64,000 bases of DNA from positions 31,675,987 through 31,739,986 of the forward strand of contig ML677343.1 in assembly GCA_007922305.1 (NCBI GenBank), read 5' to 3'. The notes beneath the pieces are model-generated. The model did no database searches and had not been told where the DNA came from. It saw nothing but the letters and a program-made list of their open reading frames with translations. This document shows, piece by piece, positions 25,341-34,850 of the stretch; the stretch's first letter is position 1; every line of letters starts with the position of its first letter. The translations under genes were made by a program, and so were the position numbers. This DNA is from Dermatemys mawii. Lineage: Eukaryota > Chordata > Testudines > Dermatemydidae.

Positions 25341-26286
25341 CCCCAAATCTGGCAAAAGTCTCCTCCTATCAGATCCTGACTTAAACTAGTTCATGCTCAA
25401 ATAAGTGTCTTTGTTGCTGGTGGTGGAAAACTCATGCTCAGAGAGGGAGAAGATGCCAGGCATCTCTGGCATGAGCTGGGCAACTAGATCTGGAACAAGA
25501 TGGCATCTCAGGCTTGTTTATTCCTGGGTGGCTTGTTACTGGGGTCTGTGAAGGCCTAGGACAGTCCCCCGACCCCCTCTTTGGAGCAGGACTTTGGAAC
25601 AAGCAAAGGAGAAACAACTGTCCCCCCCCCAGCTCAGGAGCTCTGCCTGGGCATGCAGGGAAGGGCATTATAAGTACATGCTCCCAGCACATTGCAGACC
25701 TCCAGCCCAGGTGGGTGCATTCCCTGTTGCTGCTAGTTCTGTACCAGGATACAGAATCTTACCGGGTTCATTAAAGATCCCTGCTGGCCTAAGGCATGAT
25801 GGGAGGTATAAGTACTTGTTGAGACTCACTGCTGCATTGTAAAGCACTGATATTTCCACCTGACCCGTGTCTATTCATCCTTTGGGCCCATATGTGGCTC
25901 TAGACAGCCAAGCTGCAGAAAATCAGCTGCTCTCCTTTTCTTGGGGCATCTGTTGGCAGCACATCCGTTACACGTGTCACGGGAGAAACCAGGACAGCTC
26001 CTTGTATGTGGCTTGGGACAGGGGCTTTGCACTGCGCTGGTCCATTGCCTGCTGATTGCAACGCAGCAGCTCTCCTTCCCAAGCTGAGCAGGCTACTGTC
26101 TCGGTCCAGAATCGTTGCATCCGTCATCTCCGCCATCACGCTGGTCCAGCCATCTCCCAGCCTCAGAGTATCACAGGCTGCTTCGATTGAATGGAAATGT
26201 TGCCATTTAAACACCAGAGATACTAGAACTGAAAATCAACAACTTTGCTGTCCTCACAGCGGTCTGAGCTATCCTCCTGCCTATCG
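25341..26286. other. No recognised feature
   Basis: A segment near 25767-25780 (TTCATTAAAGATCCC) recalls the tail of the 5S-derived SINE at 53695, too short to call. Confidence 0.4.
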
Positions 26287-26310
26287 ATCCATCCATCCAT
26301 CCATCCATCC
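26287..26310. repeat. (ATCC)n microsatellite
   Basis: Six perfect ATCC units in a row. Confidence 0.9.
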
Positions 26311-26672
26311 CTGTAGTACCGGGGCACCTTCCACTTCAAATCAATTTCAATAGCAAAATCTCTAGTGGGCTTCATGGATCACTGACACTTCCCCCTGTCT
26401 GGAGTCAAAATGCTGTTTTGCTTCTGCTTTGTCATTGCATTCATTTCTTCTACCTTTTTGTTGTTGGTAGAGGTTTTTGGGCAGAAGGCGCTGTCAGTGG
26501 AGGATGACTGTAGCATTTTAACTGAGCTGCAGAGACCATCTGGCCTGAGCATCCAAAACACAGACTGATTTCTCTTACATCTGGTTTATTGTGTCCAGTG
26601 GAGGCTGGGATGAGTAAACTGCCCCCGGATGCTGAAGGGCCGTGCACAGCCAGGGAGACCCATGTTTGCATG

Positions 26673-26890
26673 TGTGGTGGGGTGGCTGCCCCACCCCCAT
26701 GAGAGAGTGGGCCAGGACAGGCCAGTGCGGCTGCGCAGACAGGCAGCCAATGGGAAAGGACCTGCCGGGAGCCAATCAGGGCTGAGCATTAGCCAGCCAA
26801 TCAGGGCTAGGCTCAGCCCTATATAAAGGCTTCCAGCATGCCTTGTCCTGGCCCACTCTCTCATTAGGGTAGGGCAGCCGCCCCACCATA
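26673..26890 (+). mobile_element. Short LTR-like element with promoter boxes
   Basis: Ends TGTGGTGGGGTGGCTGCCCC and GGGCAGCCGCCCCACCATA are inverted over about 22 bases. The flanking GCATG/GCATC (26668-26672, 26891-26895) could be an imperfect 5 bp duplication. Three CCAAT boxes (26747, 26772, 26797) precede TATATAAA at 26820-26827, as in an LTR promoter. No internal coding region is present. Confidence 0.55.
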
Positions 26891-27089
26891 GCATCCTTTC
26901 TAACATGTCCTCAACCAACATTGAAATGAAACTCCATTCAAAGCTTTGGATGGTGTGAATTGCAATGAGCCAATTAACTTCAGTGGGAGATACAGGTGTA
27001 TCTATCCAAGGGCACAGTTTGACCACATTAATATGGAAAGAGTCTGATCTTTGTTACTCCAGCTCTTGATTTCCATGGAGTGATTACAC

Positions 27090-27373
27090 CAGGGGTTTGC
27101 AACCTTTAAGAAGTAGTGTGCCGAGTCTTCATTTATTCATTTTAATTTAAGCTTTCACTTGCCAGTAACACATTTTAACGTTTTTAGAAGGTCTCTTTCT
27201 ATAAGTCTATAATATAGAACTAAACTATTGTTGTATGTAAAGTAAATAAGGTTTTTAAAATGTTTAATTTAAAATTAAATTAAAATGCAGAGTCCCCTGG
27301 GCCAGTGGCCAGGACCTGGGCAGTGTGAGTGCCACTGAAAATCAGCTCGCGTGCCATAGGTTGCCTACCCCTG
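27090..27373 (+). mobile_element. Non-autonomous hAT element with perfect 8 bp duplication
   Basis: CAGGGGTTTGCAACCT at the left mirrors AGGTTGCCTACCCCTG at the right. Target duplications GATTACAC are perfect (27082-27089, 27374-27381). The AT-rich interior with the TGTGCCGAGTCTTCATTTAT phrase is a family I know from turtles. Confidence 0.9.
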
Positions 27374-27381
27374 GATTACAC

Positions 27382-29149
27382 CCTGCAATGTGTCCCCCAG
27401 ATATAAATTATTAGGATGGACTTGAGTGAAAATGATAGACAAATCATTTTGCTGCCATTGTCCTTTGCTCTGATTTAGCATCTTTCCCTGGTCAGTAGGA
27501 CCCTACTGGAACTTCCCTACTCTTCATAGCCTGATAGTGATCTCTTGCCTCTCCATTTGATAAGCACTTCGTCTGTGAGGCTGCGCGGGTGAGCTGCATT
27601 AGGTTTCTCTGCTGGGGACAGCTGGGTTTTATCTCCTCTCTGCGTGGTGGTTATGTGGGATTTATTACTGTGGAAATGGGGCCAAGGCATTAGTGAGCCT
27701 GAAAGTAGACAAGCATGCACAGTAGTGACGTTGTCAGGGCAGCTTCAAATGGAGCTGGGAAGGGTGACGTGCCGTTTGAAGTATGCTAGAGTCAAACTGT
27801 TTCATCAACAGGGAGAGGAGGACGTGCTGTCTGCAAGTGATGGGCAAAGGAAGGGAGAGCCGGTGGCAACAATGGGGTGATCCTACGCGCTGAAATCCAG
27901 TGCAGAGCAAAGCACAAAGAATAGGAACAACTCCGTGTTCATTGTCGTTGCTCATCAGGGAGCCTCCTGGTGCTGCTGTCTATCATTATTATTGTTGTTG
28001 TAGACAGTTCCCGAGCCAGGTTTGCGGTCAGCGTGATAATCTCCCAGCCAGTTTCGGTTCTTGTCCCTAGCTGCGCACCAGCCAGCTCTCCAAACTCCTC
28101 CAGCGCCAGCTCTGCCAGCCCCAAAGCCGGCTTAGCCGGTCAGGCAGCATGAGGGTGATCTGACAAAGGCACAGAGCCTGCCACAAGACTTTCATGCCAC
28201 TCTCCCCACACCTGCTGCTGGTATAGCAGGAAAAGCAGCCGTGGCTGGGAGTCCATATGGCAGGCTGATCCCTGTCTCCATTTCAGGCCTCCATGACTTA
28301 CTCTGCAGCACGGGAGGACTGGCTGTGCACAAAGCAGCAGCAGGATCAGGGGAGTGCAAAAGTGAGCACTAAGCCACAGCACTGCCCAGAATAGGCTCTG
28401 TAGTAACTGGCTAAGCTACCCTTAGTCTCCATTTCCTTTACTTCCTGAAGGCCAGGTGATATCCTGCAGGTGCTGGGGTGACACAGAGCTTCACTGCCCC
28501 AGCAGGGCTAGGGGGCAAAATGCCTTCCAGAGAAGCCTATTGTATAGTGGAGATGCACCCTCGGCCATCCCTTAGGACACTGCAGCCTGCTGCTCTCTCG
28601 TCTCCTGGCTAGTAAAAGAAGGGAGCTGGGCATTGCTGCCAAGCGGGGCTTAAAGTCAGCCGGCGCTGTCTGGAGCAGAGCTCTGGTAAATAGTTTCAAA
28701 CCCGCAGGAATCTGTCCATCCCCAGCACTACCCATGAGGCTGAAGTCCCGAGCCCCAGGGCTCTGGGAAATACCCTGTGAGGATTTAAGCCCTTCTGCCA
28801 AAGTTTATGACATTGCAGGGGGAGCCTGGGAAGTGGGGTAGGAGACATAGACCTAGTGAAGGCAAGGAACTGGGAAGGCCTGCAGTTGCGAAGCGGTGAG
28901 GAGATGGGCTAGTTAGCCAGGGAGGCAGTGCTGGAGGGCAGAATCAAGGTCCAGTAGCCTTCCTGGCCTAAACCAAACCAGTTCTGTCTTGCAAGCCCAA
29001 TAACTCCGAGCAGTATTTTCCACAGTGCTCTTCTGTAGGTTCCAAGCCTGCATGATGTTTCAGGTTTGCAGTGCTTGAGAGCATGACTAGAGAGAGGCCT
29101 GAAAAAAGATTTAGAGCTATGGGAAATGTCCAGAAAGAGCAATGTTTCA
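27382..29149. other. No gene recognised over about 1.8 kb
   Basis: A TTATTATTGTTGTTG simple run lies near 27985, followed by a moderately CpG-containing segment (28010-28150). No repeat ends or exons. Confidence 0.4.
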
Positions 29150-29572
29150 ATCATAACAACATAAGAAAGGCCGCACTGGGTCAGAACAAAGGTCCATCTA
29201 GCCCAGTATCCTGTCTACCGACTGACCAATGCCAATTGCCCCGGAGTGAGTAAACCTAACAGGTAATGATCAAGTGATCTCTCTCCTGCCATCCATCACC
29301 CTCCTCTGACAAACAGAGGCTAGGGACACCATTCCTTACCCAGCCTGCCTAATAGCCATTAATGGACTTAACCTCTATGAATTTATCCAGTTCTCTTTTA
29401 TACCCTGTTATAGTCCTAACCTTCACAGCCTCCTCAGGCAAGGAGTTCCACAGGTTGACTGTGCGCTGTATGAAGAAGAACTTCCTTTTATTTGTTTTAA
29501 ATCTGCTGCCCATTCATTTCATTTTGTGGCCCCTAGTTCTTGTGTTATGAGAACAAGTAAATAACTTTTCCT
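29150..29572 (-). mobile_element. CR1 LINE 3' fragment
   Basis: Read on the minus strand it ends with the CR1 tail, seen here as AACATAAGAAAGGCCGCACTGG. The body contains AAGGTCCATCTAGCCCAGTA and GGAGTTCCACAGGTTGACTG, diagnostic for reptilian CR1 3' regions. Confidence 0.85.
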
Positions 29573-29888
29573 TATTTGGTTGGATGGGTCAGGGGTTCTG
29601 AGGGGTGTACTATTTACGGCTGCCAGTCCTGGTGCTCCATAAGTACCATATCTCTATGGGAAGCAATTTCATGCACTACACCCAGTGGCTCTTGCAGTCA
29701 TGCTGCCTGGCAGGTGTTCACAGCCCTGCCGCCCAGAGCGCTGGCAGCACAGTGAGCTAAGGCTGCAGGGGAGGGAGGACAGCAGGGGAGGAGTCAGGGG
29801 CTAGTCTCCCCGGCTGGGAACTCAAGGGCTGGGCAGGACAGTCCCATGGGCCAGATGTGGTCCACGGGCTGTAGTTTGCACACCTCTG
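29573..29888 (-). mobile_element. hAT-type element fragment related to 31342-32372
   Basis: The right end GTAGTTTGCACACCTCTG is the reverse complement of the left terminus of the larger element, and the internal GGGTCAGGGGTTCTGAGGGG phrase is shared. Its left terminus is missing. Confidence 0.65.
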
Positions 29889-30723
29889 CTCTAGAACAAT
29901 GTCCCAGTCCAACAAAAGGGGTGGCTGGGTGCAGAAATCAGCCAGGTCAATCTGCAAAGATGTTCCCTACTCCCAAAGGAGAGGGGGCCCCGAGTTTGTT
30001 AAGGGAAGTTTGAGAAATGTGCTTGCTCATTGCAAGCTCCCCATACATCTGTGTCCCTATATGACCAGAACTTAAACTAGGAACAAAGGGGGAGGCAGGC
30101 TGGGACGGACCCAGACTCAGGCAGACAGAAGGAAGGAAATGTGATACTGCTCTGGGAATCATTCCACGGGCGTTTTTTAGGCCAGGGGGTAATCGGAGGG
30201 AAGTTTGTCAAAACGGGACCGTATCTCAGGGAAGTGGGACAGCAGTTGATATGACAACAACAACAGCAACAATGAAATAACCCAGTGCCGTGTTCAGCCC
30301 CTTGGCTATTTCAGCTATGGCCCCCTGTAGAATGGAGTTGGTTTTGCTGTCATTAATAATATGGCAACACAAACAAATGACTTCACTTGGCATCGCTATC
30401 AAATACTGTGGCTTTGTCTCCTCCGTCGCCTCGACATCAAAAAATGTAACAGCCTGGGTGAGTGCGGAATTAGCTGCCGCCCCATGACCCTGCAGTGACT
30501 CACTTGAGAGCTGTATTTAGGTCAGTTAGCCTGTGTTGTTTTTCCACCGTAATATTAAAGGGAAAGGGAAGCTGCCTATGAAATCAAAGGGCTGAGTGCA
30601 GTTCCACCCCTTATGTTAAAGGAGCAACCTGTCCATGCTGCCCTGAAGTCTCATCCATTCACCCGGCTGTCCTTGCGATGATACTTAGGGGGTATGTTGC
30701 CACCATCTGCCCTTCAGGCTTGG
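29889..30723. other. No gene; candidate conserved block at 30240-30560
   Basis: A (CAA)n-like run at 30255-30275 is followed by unique-looking sequence with CATTAATAATATGGC and a GTGACTCAC (AP-1-like) core. No exon. Confidence 0.35.
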
Positions 30724-30900
30724 ATTATTATTAATTATTATTTGTATTTGCATAGTGCCTGTGAGTCCTGGTGGTGAACCAGGACCTGTTGTGCTAGATG
30801 CCGGACAAACATGGAACAAAAAGACTGTCCCTTCCCCACATCCCGCACAAGCTGAGTAGAGGAAGAGAGACAACAAAGCGGATACAGCTAGACACAGCGG
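30724..30900 (-). repeat. MIR-type SINE tail
   Basis: TTATTATTTGTATTTGCATA and TTGTGCTAGATGCCGGACAAA match the family's 3' tail in the minus orientation. Confidence 0.55.
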
Positions 30901-31184
30901 AGGAAACCACTAGAAGAGCTAATGTGATCTTGGGAGGCATGAATGGAGGACTGGAGAGTAGCAGAGAGGTTATTTTACCTCTCTATTGGGCACTGGTGTG
31001 ACTGCTGCTGCTGAAACACTGCATCCATTCCCTGCAATTCATGAAGGATGTTGATAAATTGGAGAGGGTTTAGAGAAGAGCCATTAGAATAATAATGGGA
31101 TTGGAAAACCTGTCTTATTATGATAGAATTGAGGAGCTCCGTCTATTTAGCCTAACAAAGAGAAAGTGAAGGGGTGACTTGATT

Positions 31185-31270
31185 TAGCTGGTGTTGGTCC
31201 TGCTTTGAGCAAGGGATTGGACTAGATGACCTCCTGGAGTCTCTTCCAACCCTAATGGTCTATGATTCCA
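31185..31270 (+). mobile_element. Truncated CR1 3' end inserted in an older CR1
   Basis: TAGCTGGTGTTGGTCCTGC through GGACTAGATGACCTCCTGG to TCTATGATTCC is the 3' terminus of a different CR1 subfamily. No clear target duplication, as usual for CR1. Confidence 0.7.
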
Positions 31271-31430
31271 TTGTATAAGTATGTACATGGGGGATAATAT
31301 TTAATGACGGGCTCTTCAATCTAGCAGAGAAAGATCTAACACAGGAGTGGGCAAACTACGGCCCGCGGGCCACATGTGGTCCGCCGGCTGTTTTCATCCG
31401 GCCCGTGAGCTTGGGCCAAGCGGCCTGCCA

Positions 31431-31850
31431 TGGGTCCCCGCGCTCCTGGCCGGGCCCACCCACGCGCAGGGAGCTGTGGGTCCCTGCGCTCCCCAGCCGG
31501 GGGCCGGGTGGAGCGCGGGAAGCCGCGGGGCCCCGCCCTCCCTTGCCGGGCCCAGCAGCACATGCTGCTGGGCCCTGCACTCCCTGGCCGGCGGCCAGAT
31601 GGAGTGCGGGAGCTGCGGGGCCCCATGCTCCCAGGCCGAGCCTGCCCCGCGCTCCCTGGCCGGGGCCCGGGTGGAGCGTGGGGAGCTGCAGGGCCCTGTG
31701 CTCCCGGGTCGGGCCCGCGATCCTTGGCCGGGGGCTGGGTCGAGAGCGGGGAGCTGCAGGTCCCCCCGCTCCCTGGCCGGGGGTTGGGTCGAGAGCAGGG
31801 AGATGCAGGTCCCCGCGCTCCCGGGCTGGGGGTCAGGTGGAGGAGCACCC
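31431..31850. repeat. GC-rich minisatellite inside the hAT-type element
   Basis: Degenerate units of roughly 50-70 bases around CGCTCCCTGGCCGGGG and GGGGAGCTGCAGG, five or more copies. Confidence 0.7.
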
Positions 31851-31860
31851 AGCTGATTAA

Positions 31861-32290
31861 GGTAGGCGACGGGGGCGGGTTAGGTGGTGGGGTCCCAGGG
31901 TGTGGTGGTTAGGGTGGGTGGATCTCAGGAGGGGGCAGTCAGGGAACAAAGCAAGGGGGCTTAGATGGGGTATGAGATCCCAGGGGGTGGTGGTTAGGGT
32001 GGGGGGATCTCAGAAGTGGGTAGTCAGGGAACAAAGCTGCGGGGGAGGGATTAGATGGGAGTAGGTTCCCAGGGGGTGGTGGTTAGGGTGGGGGGATCTC
32101 GGGAGGGAGCAGTCAGAGAACAAAGAACAGGGAGGCTTAGATAGGGGTTGGGGTTCCGGGGCAGCAGTTAGAATGGGGGGTTCTCTGGAGGGGGCGATCA
32201 GGGGACAAGGAGTGGGGGTGGTTGTATGGGTCGGGGGTTCTGAGGGGGGCAGTCAGGGGCTGGGAAGTGGGTGGGGGTTGGATAAGGGGC
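31861..32290. repeat. G-rich tandem repeat inside the hAT-type element
   Basis: Units of roughly 85-90 bases, each with GGTGGTTAGGGTGGG and AGTCAGGGAACAAAG, about four to five copies (GGTGGTT at about 31904, 31988, 32077). Many GGG runs make G-quadruplex formation plausible. Confidence 0.7.
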
Positions 32291-32640
32291 AGGGCCAGGC
32301 TTCCCTACCCGGCCCTCCGCACAATTTTTAACCCCAATGTGGCCCTTGGGCCAAAAAGTTTGCCCACCTCTGGTCTAACATGATCCAGAGGCTGGAAATT
32401 GAAGGGAGACAAATTCAGACTGGAAATCATGTGTAAATTTTTAATGATGAAAGTAATTGGAAGAATTTACCAAGGGCCATGGTGGATTCTCCATCACCAG
32501 CAATTTAATCAAGATGGGATGTTTTTCTAAAAGCTCTGCTCTAGGAATTATTTGGGGGTAGTTCTCGGGCCTGTATTCTATAGGAGGTCAGACTAGATGA
32601 TCATGATGGTCCCTTCTAGCCTGGGAATTTATGAAACAAT

Positions 32641-32877
32641 GAAATAGTATTGGTCAGCATGACAGGCAATGAGTGGTCTCAGCACACCAGCTGCCTAACC
32701 CTGTTGTCAAGAGTTTTTTTGCCCACAGTCTAACTCAAAACCCATTGAAGGCAATGGGATTCTTTCCCACTTATTTCAGTGGGGCTGGGTCAGGCCCAGA
32801 AGTCACATAATGTTAAGAAGAAGCAACACCATAGTAATGACCTAGAGAGACGTACATACATCCAGAGGCACTGTCTT
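32641..32877. other. Short palindromic MITE-like segment at 32741-32800
   Basis: AAAACCCATTGAAGGCAATG and TTTCAGTGGGGCTGGGTCAG arms resemble the small amniote palindromes. Otherwise nothing. Confidence 0.35.
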
Positions 32878-33430
32878 CATAGAATCATAGGAGTGAGAGA
32901 TGGGAAAGACCCATGTGGCCATCCAGTCTATCTCCCTGCTGGGGCACCATTGTTTCCCAGTGCACCTGTAACAATGACAGACCCCGGCTGGCGGGATCGA
33001 ACCTGGGATCTCTGGAGCTAAATACATGAGCCTAAAGCTAAGGCTATAGAGCAGACTCATTAAGCTCTCTCTGTCAGTGGTCTTGGTGCCACTAGATGGG
33101 ACAGAGCATCACGCCCAGGAGGTATGTGAGTTACACACCCCCAGTACACTTTCACTTCTACCACCATCACACGCGGTCTATAAATAAAAATCCCAAGAAG
33201 TGGGGCATCCATCCCCTCATTTGGGAGACTTTTCCGCATATTCCTACATGTCCCTATCAGGAGTAAGTTCCTGATGTTCCTCATAAATATTCCCTTTCTT
33301 GATTTCATGCCATGCCTCCTAATTTTCTCTCCTCCTTGTGCCATACCAAATAATTACTCCCCCTCGTGGTATCATGGTCCCTTCAAACATCTGTAGACAG
33401 ATGGCATGAGCCCTCCCACCCCCAAGCCCA
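32878..33430 (-). mobile_element. CR1 LINE 3' fragment split by a SINE
   Basis: The tail CATAGAATCATAGGAG starts at 32878; the body continues after the SINE with GTAAGTTCCTGATG and AATAATTACTCCCCCTCGTGG, in the antisense order expected of CR1. An extra tail-like TCATAGAATCATAGAA lies at 33453-33468. Confidence 0.7.
32975..33145 (-). repeat. tRNA-derived SINE inserted in CR1
   Basis: Minus-strand B box GGTTCGATCCC lies at 32993-33003 with a tRNA-like GCCTTAGCTTTAGGCTCATG segment. Its head shares GTGCCACTAGATGGGACAGAG with the copy at 12001-12195. Confidence 0.7.
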
Positions 33431-33694
33431 ACCAAATTCAACCATCTGATCTCATAGAATCATAGAACCATATGGTTAGAATAATCAGAGGGTTATTTGC
33501 ATGTATTTGCTTCCATGTTCGGAGTTTTGTAAGTGCGAAGAAACTAGACGCCACTTTAGAAACTTTAACCAGTTCCATTTAACTCCATTATGATAAAGAA
33601 ACTTCTCAGATGACACAGACCTGGACAGATTAGGAGACCTCACAGCATCAGCAATATTTAATGCCTCTCCAAAGCCCCAGTTCACCAAAGCATT
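33431..33694. other. No recognised feature
   Basis: Only the CR1-tail-like repeat noted at 33453 is visible. Confidence 0.4.
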
Positions 33695-33800
33695 TTAGCA
33701 TGTGCTTAAGTCCATCTCTCTGCAGCAAAACGTTTAGGAGTGTGCTTGTCTTTAAGCAAGTGCCTAAGTCTCATTGAAGTTGTGGGACCCATAAAGCCAT
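33695..33800. mobile_element. MITE palindrome (AGCATGTGCTTAAGTC family)
   Basis: AGCATGTGCTTAAGTCC and CTTTAAGCAAGTGCCTAAGT are the two arms of the family that also hosts the insertion at 4268-4592. Confidence 0.5.
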
Positions 33801-34554
33801 GAACCAAAAAAGCAAGTAATCAGTGGGACTTTAGCAGAGATGTTTAACCAGAGGGTCAGCGGAAGAATCTTGTTCTGCAAGTGTCAGCCTGGCACCTGCT
33901 TCCAAGAATACATTTGGGGGGTTATTTTTAAGACATTCATAGAAATACATAAAATGCCTTTGTTCCCGCCAAACAATAGCATCCTTGTGTGATGCAGCAA
34001 CCCGGTGAAAACTCTAGCAGAGTGGAGGGGGTTAGAATTCCTGGCTTTGACCTGTAATATGAAGGAAGCAATGCTTGGTTTGCCTTTGGCAGTTGGGAAA
34101 ATGCTTCACTTGCTGGAGTGAGAGGGAGAGTTTAAAACGGTGGCTCCTGGAAACAGAGACAGCTGCTTATTATCCTCCACTTTTGACACAGAGGGTCGCT
34201 TGGCAGCAAACATGTCTAATTAGCCTGAATGAAGATCTGGTTCCACACTGCTTTCTAACTGCAGGTCATGGTGGCTGCTGCTGGGTGAGCTTGCTGTACT
34301 CACAGCCAGTAGAAGCAGGTCAGGCAGGCTGTGTATGGAGGACACACACGATCTAGAGAGAGACCTCCAAAGCTGGAGGGTTTCGTTGCTAATCGAATTG
34401 CCTCTCAGCTGCCTGCAAGCAAGTGTGACTTTAAATGGCAGGGCCCTACAGCTGGCTTCGGTTGTGAAAATATGGGACATTATCTGTAATATTCATGGCT
34501 CCACGTAATGAGCCAATCTTTGTCTTTCAGTCAGGGAAACCTATCCAGCTTGGC
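33801..34554. other. No recognised feature
   Basis: Nothing supported. Confidence 0.45.
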
Positions 34555-34850
34555 TGAGGGAGTGGAGTCTAGTACTTAGAGCAGGAGACTGGGCGCCAGG
34601 GTTTTAGCCTCAGCTCTGGGGAGGAGGGCAGTCTGTTCGTTAACACAGCGGGACTAGGACGCAGGACACCTGGGATCTAGGCCTCCCGTTACCACTGACT
34701 CACAAGCTTGTGAGTAAGTCGTGTCACGTCTCTGTACATCACTTCACCCGCGTATCGAAGGGGTATATTGATGCATCCCGAACAGGCTGAAAGGTTAGGA
34801 GGCCTGTGTAATTAATGTGTGTAAAGCACTTTGAGCTCCTCAGATGAAAC
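34555..34850 (+). repeat. Two MIR-type SINE copies in tandem
   Basis: The left copy (34555-34625) has TCTAGTACTTAGAGCAGGAG. The right copy (34645-34850) has GGACACCTGGGATCTAGGCC, a CACTGACTCAC core and the TAAAGCACTTTGAGCTCCTC end. Confidence 0.55.

Larger units (their letters stand above)
31342..32372 (+). mobile_element. 1,031 bp non-autonomous hAT-type element rich in GC minisatellites
   Basis: Termini CAGGAGTGGGCAAACT and AGTTTGCCCACCTCTG are inverted repeats that extend imperfectly to about 30 bases. Flanks ATCTAACA (31334-31341) and GTCTAACA (32373-32380) match at 7 of 8 positions, the hAT duplication length. The interior is two blocks of degenerate tandem repeats. Long ORFs through it on both strands (for example 31336-31848 and 31347-31856) are products of GC-rich repetition, not genes. 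Confidence 0.85.
30903..32640 (+). mobile_element. CR1 LINE (end of ORF2 and 3' region) interrupted by two later insertions
   Basis: Host CR1 sequence runs 30903-31184, resumes at 31271-31341 and continues 32373-32640. The first part translates, with stops, to a line like DKLERV...EELRLFSLTKRK typical of the C-terminal end of CR1 ORF2. The last part carries TGGTGGATTCTCCATCACC and GGTCAGACTAGATGATCATG of the 3' UTR. The host joins smoothly when the two insertions are removed. Confidence 0.8.

Noticed and set aside
31336..31912. Several overlapping 150-170 codon ORFs, Gly/Ala/Pro/Arg-rich, on both strands
   Set aside because: They lie in the GC-rich minisatellite of an hAT-type element; all frames are stop-poor for compositional reasons.
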